From: Dysgonamonadaceae bacterium | GTDB taxonomy: Bacteria; Bacteroidota; Bacteroidia; Bacteroidales; Azobacteroidaceae | DNA: 8,896 nucleotides | Direction of reading: 5' to 3' | NCBI GenBank assembly: GCA_031256015.1 | Contig: JAIRRK010000159.1 | Coordinates: forward strand, 1 to 8,896 | Shown here: one piece after another, positions 7,601-8,896 of the stretch | Position numbering within the stretch: position 1 is the first letter of the stretch | Layout of the letters: every line of letters begins with the position of its first letter | Translations under genes and position numbers: made by a program | Notes under the pieces: generated by a model | What the model was told of the DNA's origin: nothing | Databases searched by the model: none | The model's input: only the letters and a program-made list of their open reading frames with translations

Positions 7601-8227
7601 AGTTACGGCGGAATAATTGCTCCGGCCGATTATATTCCTTCTTTCACTATCGACATGAAAAAGGTTTACGACATCGATTGCTTTGTTTATCGACATCGAA
7701 CGGCAAACAATACGAATGCCTTGCTTCGAGCCGAAAGGCTGTCGTTTTACGGTAAGAATAACGAAAGCGACGAGTTCGAGTTAATCTTGGCAGACGTGGT
7801 AATTCCTACCGATTCAAGGACTTCGGAGGTGGAAATAGAACTCCCCGATACGGAAAGATACCGATACGTGAAAGTGGAAATTACCCGGTGGGATACTTCC
7901 GGAGGAAGCACCGTACAGGTTTCCGATTTCCGGATAGGACGACGAGCTTCGGTCGATCCGACGGGATTAAACGAAACAAATCATCCTGCAAGCAAGCCGT
8001 TAACCGTTTTCCCCAATCCGGTGAGCCGGGGCGGAATCGTAACCGTCAAGGTGCCTTCCGATGCTCCTTTCACCGTCGAAGTAAAGGACATGCAGGGACG
8101 AATCATCGAACTGTCGGATACCGGACAAATAAACACTCGTTCGTTTTCGCCCGGAATATACGTTGTTTCGGTACGAACAATCGACGGCGAACTAACAGCT
8201 GCCGGTAAATTGATTGTGAAACATTAA
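4655..8227 (+). CDS. Secreted PL8 polysaccharide lyase (chondroitin AC/hyaluronate lyase-like) with T9SS sorting domain
   Basis: This 1190-residue multidomain protein cleaves uronic-acid polysaccharides by beta-elimination. In order it has: a signal peptide (1-24, likely cut after FSA); a DNRLRE/CBM96-like beta domain (about 27-201); a Glu/Pro linker (203-214); the PL8 alpha-toroid and beta domains (about 215-925); a discoidin/F5-8C-like beta domain (about 943-1096); and a T9SS type A sorting domain with FPNPV at 1119-1123, ending KLIVKH. The PL8 active site can be read directly: aromatic patch NWWFN 318-322, Asn376, His425 (RQHGAQ), Tyr434 (GGYG), Arg488 and Arg492 (GRGITR), Glu571, and Trp604/Trp606 (LWDWKKIPGTT). 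The spacing from His425 to Tyr434, Arg488 and Glu571 equals that recalled for Pedobacter heparinus chondroitinase AC (225, 234, 288, 371). The protein should leave the cell through the outer-membrane T9SS. Substrate choice among chondroitin, hyaluronan and xanthan-like chains is not resolved. No SusC/SusD pair or sulfatase is visible nearby. Confidence 0.92.
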   Translation: MKNKLTLVLLVLFSLSAGTSLFSAEGDIAVINVSEDAFVQAGGTANTNYGSEERLIVKRDNNAGTRRLSYLKFIIPNHITADEIGYAGLSLYIIGANTGVPNIKWIVYSVNNDSWSENTITFNNKPTYSELNDEIIQVPTVTAANANVRINLTNAVKEAIAENGILSICIDGSAHDSKGDVVFYSKENQTDDEYIPRLILSSEAEPEEPKPEPLDLTVAETVLSRIRADKFTYTRDELETDVAAFLGTYNETTGAFSDVDYADQSRSDWKPLEHLYRLKEMSFAYTEPGNNYFEDESLYDKIVKGLEYWYLRWPSSSNWWFNRIGHPRELGLTLVALYPGKEKITETAFFEKLTSKWRSSLGRPDTPNDATTAGANKCDIAMHWLYRSCLTRNKEDLEFAVEQAFLIVTQTTGEGIQHDWSFRQHGAQLYIGGYGTELMQLVVRQASYLAGTPYALSGEKLNVISQFVRNTYLNVIRGQRMNYNVLGRGITRTDNTARLSDRTVFNLLKEIDSDNASEYENAIRRINKEADASYGLTPSQVHYYRGEYTLHQRPEYTFDVRMASSRMARSEYDIYENKSGFFLSDGGTCITVDGEEYGPIIPLWDWKKIPGTTVPDLETMVRADSYIFNGRSNYAGGVTDGLYGVTAFHMINNQALYEYNDDIGYAGTPNPQKARLAALDFEAKKSWFLFEREIVCLGAGIRSGHDVNLFTTVNQCRKVGNVIVSANGSSSTQGPGTKNYTDVDWVLNDKVAYFFPKKGNITVSNESRTGSWKDVNNSGSETPITQDVFSLWFDHGVKPVNETYAYIIVPDMSEDEARTYTASSIEILANTGSLQAVYHKELNLYGFAFFRAGVFHNDKLTVRADDGCVVLIKDADKDELIVHVADPQKKNGPVTLGIGTPSLNGIKKIEYTVSESQHLGKSMEFTINRDSPFFQEMYNRTDWTIVTSLEGASDSEVGGTNPGYIIDEDITGSSFLFVKPGRSYGGIIAPADYIPSFTIDMKKVYDIDCFVYRHRTANNTNALLRAERLSFYGKNNESDEFELILADVVIPTDSRTSEVEIELPDTERYRYVKVEITRWDTSGGSTVQVSDFRIGRRASVDPTGLNETNHPASKPLTVFPNPVSRGGIVTVKVPSDAPFTVEVKDMQGRIIELSDTGQINTRSFSPGIYVVSVRTIDGELTAAGKLIVKH

Positions 8228-8239
8228 TTACACTTTCTT

Positions 8240-8275
8240 AAACCGGTCCCGGTAAACATCGGGGCCGGTTTTTTT
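8240..8275 (+). terminator. Rho-independent terminator of the PL8 lyase gene
   Basis: A 12-bp stem, AAACCGGTCCCG with CGGGGCCGGTTT (one T-G wobble), closes an 8-nt loop and is followed by a run of T (8269-8275). It begins 12 nt after the lyase stop codon. Confidence 0.92.
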
Positions 8276-8359
8276 ATCACCGACGCCAAGACACCCCTCT
8301 ATAAACAATCTTATTGATATTGACTTACTTAGCGATACACCGAACACTCAGACGCTCGT
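8276..8359. other. Spacer between lyase terminator and the right-hand array
   Basis: These 84 bases hold no gene, no consensus promoter and no strong hairpin that I can see. An apparent open frame beginning with TTG at 8314 only stays open because the array that follows lacks stop codons in every forward frame. Confidence 0.6.
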
Positions 8360-8750
8360 CCGGGTCGGCGGTGTATGTGCATACACGGCGGCGGTGTATG
8401 TACATACACGGCGGTGGTGTATGTACATCTGCTTCGGGTGCAGATGTACATCTTCTTCGGGTGCAGATGCACATCTGCTTCGGGTGCAGATGCACATCTG
8501 CTTCAGGCGCAGAGGCACATCTGCTTCGGTCTCACATGTACATGTCATTCGGTCTTACATGTACATGTCATTCGGTCTTACATGCACATGTCATTCGGTC
8601 TTACATGTACATGTCACTCAGACCCGGATGTACATACGCGATGGACCCGGATGTACATACGCGATGGGCCCGGATGTACATACGTGATGGGCCCGGATGT
8701 ACATACGTGATGGACCCGGATGTACATACGTGATGGACCCGGGTGGGCGT
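8360..8750. repeat. 23-bp tandem hairpin array, about 16-17 units, with conserved ATGTACAT junctions
   Basis: Units are exactly 23 bp with no insertions over about 390 bp, ending at 8382, 8405, 8428 and so on every 23 bp to 8727, plus a degenerate last copy (8728-8750). Eleven units end in ATGTACAT; the others have ATGTGCAT, ATGCACAT or AGGCACAT. Read from junction to junction, each unit is an 8-bp arm, a 7-nt loop and a matching arm. Examples are ACATACAC-GGCGGCG-GTGTATGT (perfect), ACATCTGC-TTCGGGT-GCAGATGT (perfect), ACATGTCA-TTCGGTC-TTACATGT (one mismatch) and ACATACGC-GATGGAC-CCGGATGT (two mismatches). Units fall into four blocks: about 8360-8428, 8429-8543, 8544-8635 and 8636-8750. It is not a CRISPR, because there are no unique spacers. 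All three forward frames are open only because the units contain no stop triplets. Confidence 0.95.
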
Positions 8751-8766
8751 GTGCCTCCGCGGCACA
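8750..8766. repeat. Small hairpin at the right end of the array
   Basis: TGTGCC-TCCGC-GGCACA is a perfect 6-bp stem with a 5-nt loop directly abutting the last degenerate 23-bp unit. It may be a decayed unit of the same array, since it ends in GGCACAT like the unit ending at 8520. No T-tract follows. Confidence 0.5.
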
Positions 8767-8896
8767 TAAGACAGTCTGGGCGAATCCGTACCGGTTATCG
8801 TATATTTACGGTACGATGAATCAGAATTGAAAATAAATGAAAGTTTGAAGGTCGGCCGTGATGAACTGATAAATGATAAATACGGCTATTATAACT
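8767..8896. other. Right-edge sequence without a supported gene
   Basis: ATG codons here run into stops within a few codons. An inverted repeat, CGTACC (8787-8792) and GGTACG (8810-8815), flanks an AT-rich stretch with TATATTTA (8801-8808), one base short of a -7 element, but no convincing -33 box was found. A minus-strand open frame of 24 codons enters from the edge and stops at 8821-8823; it is too short to judge. Confidence 0.4.

Noticed and set aside
5300..7696. Antisense and alternate-frame open frames inside the lyase gene
   Set aside because: The plus-strand frame has continuous PL8 and T9SS motifs. The alternatives have no recognisable domains.
8314..8733. Overlapping open frames encoding Cys/His-rich 23-residue repeats
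   Set aside because: All three forward frames and part of the reverse strand are open because the 23-bp unit lacks stops. The same unit is read in every frame, there is no promoter or sensible start (the longest needs TTG), and the conserved feature is dyad symmetry, not a peptide.
8360..8750. CRISPR array
   Set aside because: The period is only 23 bp with no unique spacers. Sequence drifts gradually along the array, and no cas genes are nearby.
8360..8750. Plasmid-type iterons or a replication origin
   Set aside because: Iterons are usually near-identical direct repeats beside a rep gene. Here the units diverge in blocks, are self-complementary, and there is no rep or dnaA gene in the window.

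Overview
The window looks like chromosomal DNA from a Bacteroidota bacterium, probably of the order Bacteroidales. Three things point there: TTTG / TAnnTTTG promoters in place of the proteobacterial -35/-10 type, a class III glutamine synthetase, and a C-terminal type IX secretion (T9SS) sorting domain on a secreted lyase. I cannot name the genus from sequence alone.

Layout. Positions 1-510 are non-coding and repeat-rich. They hold a 5.5-copy 23-bp tandem array (52-177), several short palindromes with GTA/TAC loops, and a perfect 28-nt palindrome (423-450). A minus-strand block follows: a ZIP-family metal transporter (2178-1429), recO (1396-671), and tRNA-Arg(CCT) (613-542) with a terminator at 541-510. 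The tRNA has its own consensus promoter, whose -33 box lies inside the last codons of recO. Divergent from the ZIP gene, with its own promoter, is glnN (2323-4548). A 106-bp gap then leads to a 1190-residue secreted polysaccharide lyase of family PL8 (4655-8227), which ends at a strong terminator (8240-8275).

From 8360 to 8750 lies a second 23-bp-period array of about 16-17 units. It is the most unusual element in the window. In frame with the repeat, each unit reads as an 8-bp inverted repeat around a 7-nt loop with a near-invariant ATGTACAT junction. The outer stem bases change between blocks of units, and both arms change together. The last 145 bp contain no gene I can support.

Functionally the genes are mixed: metal uptake, recombinational repair, a tRNA, ammonia assimilation and extracellular uronic-acid polysaccharide depolymerisation. 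Only ZIP-recO(-tRNA) looks like a transcription unit. No known defence, CRISPR or mobile-element genes are present. The candidates for something undescribed are the two flanking 23-bp arrays, above all the right-hand tandem hairpin array.
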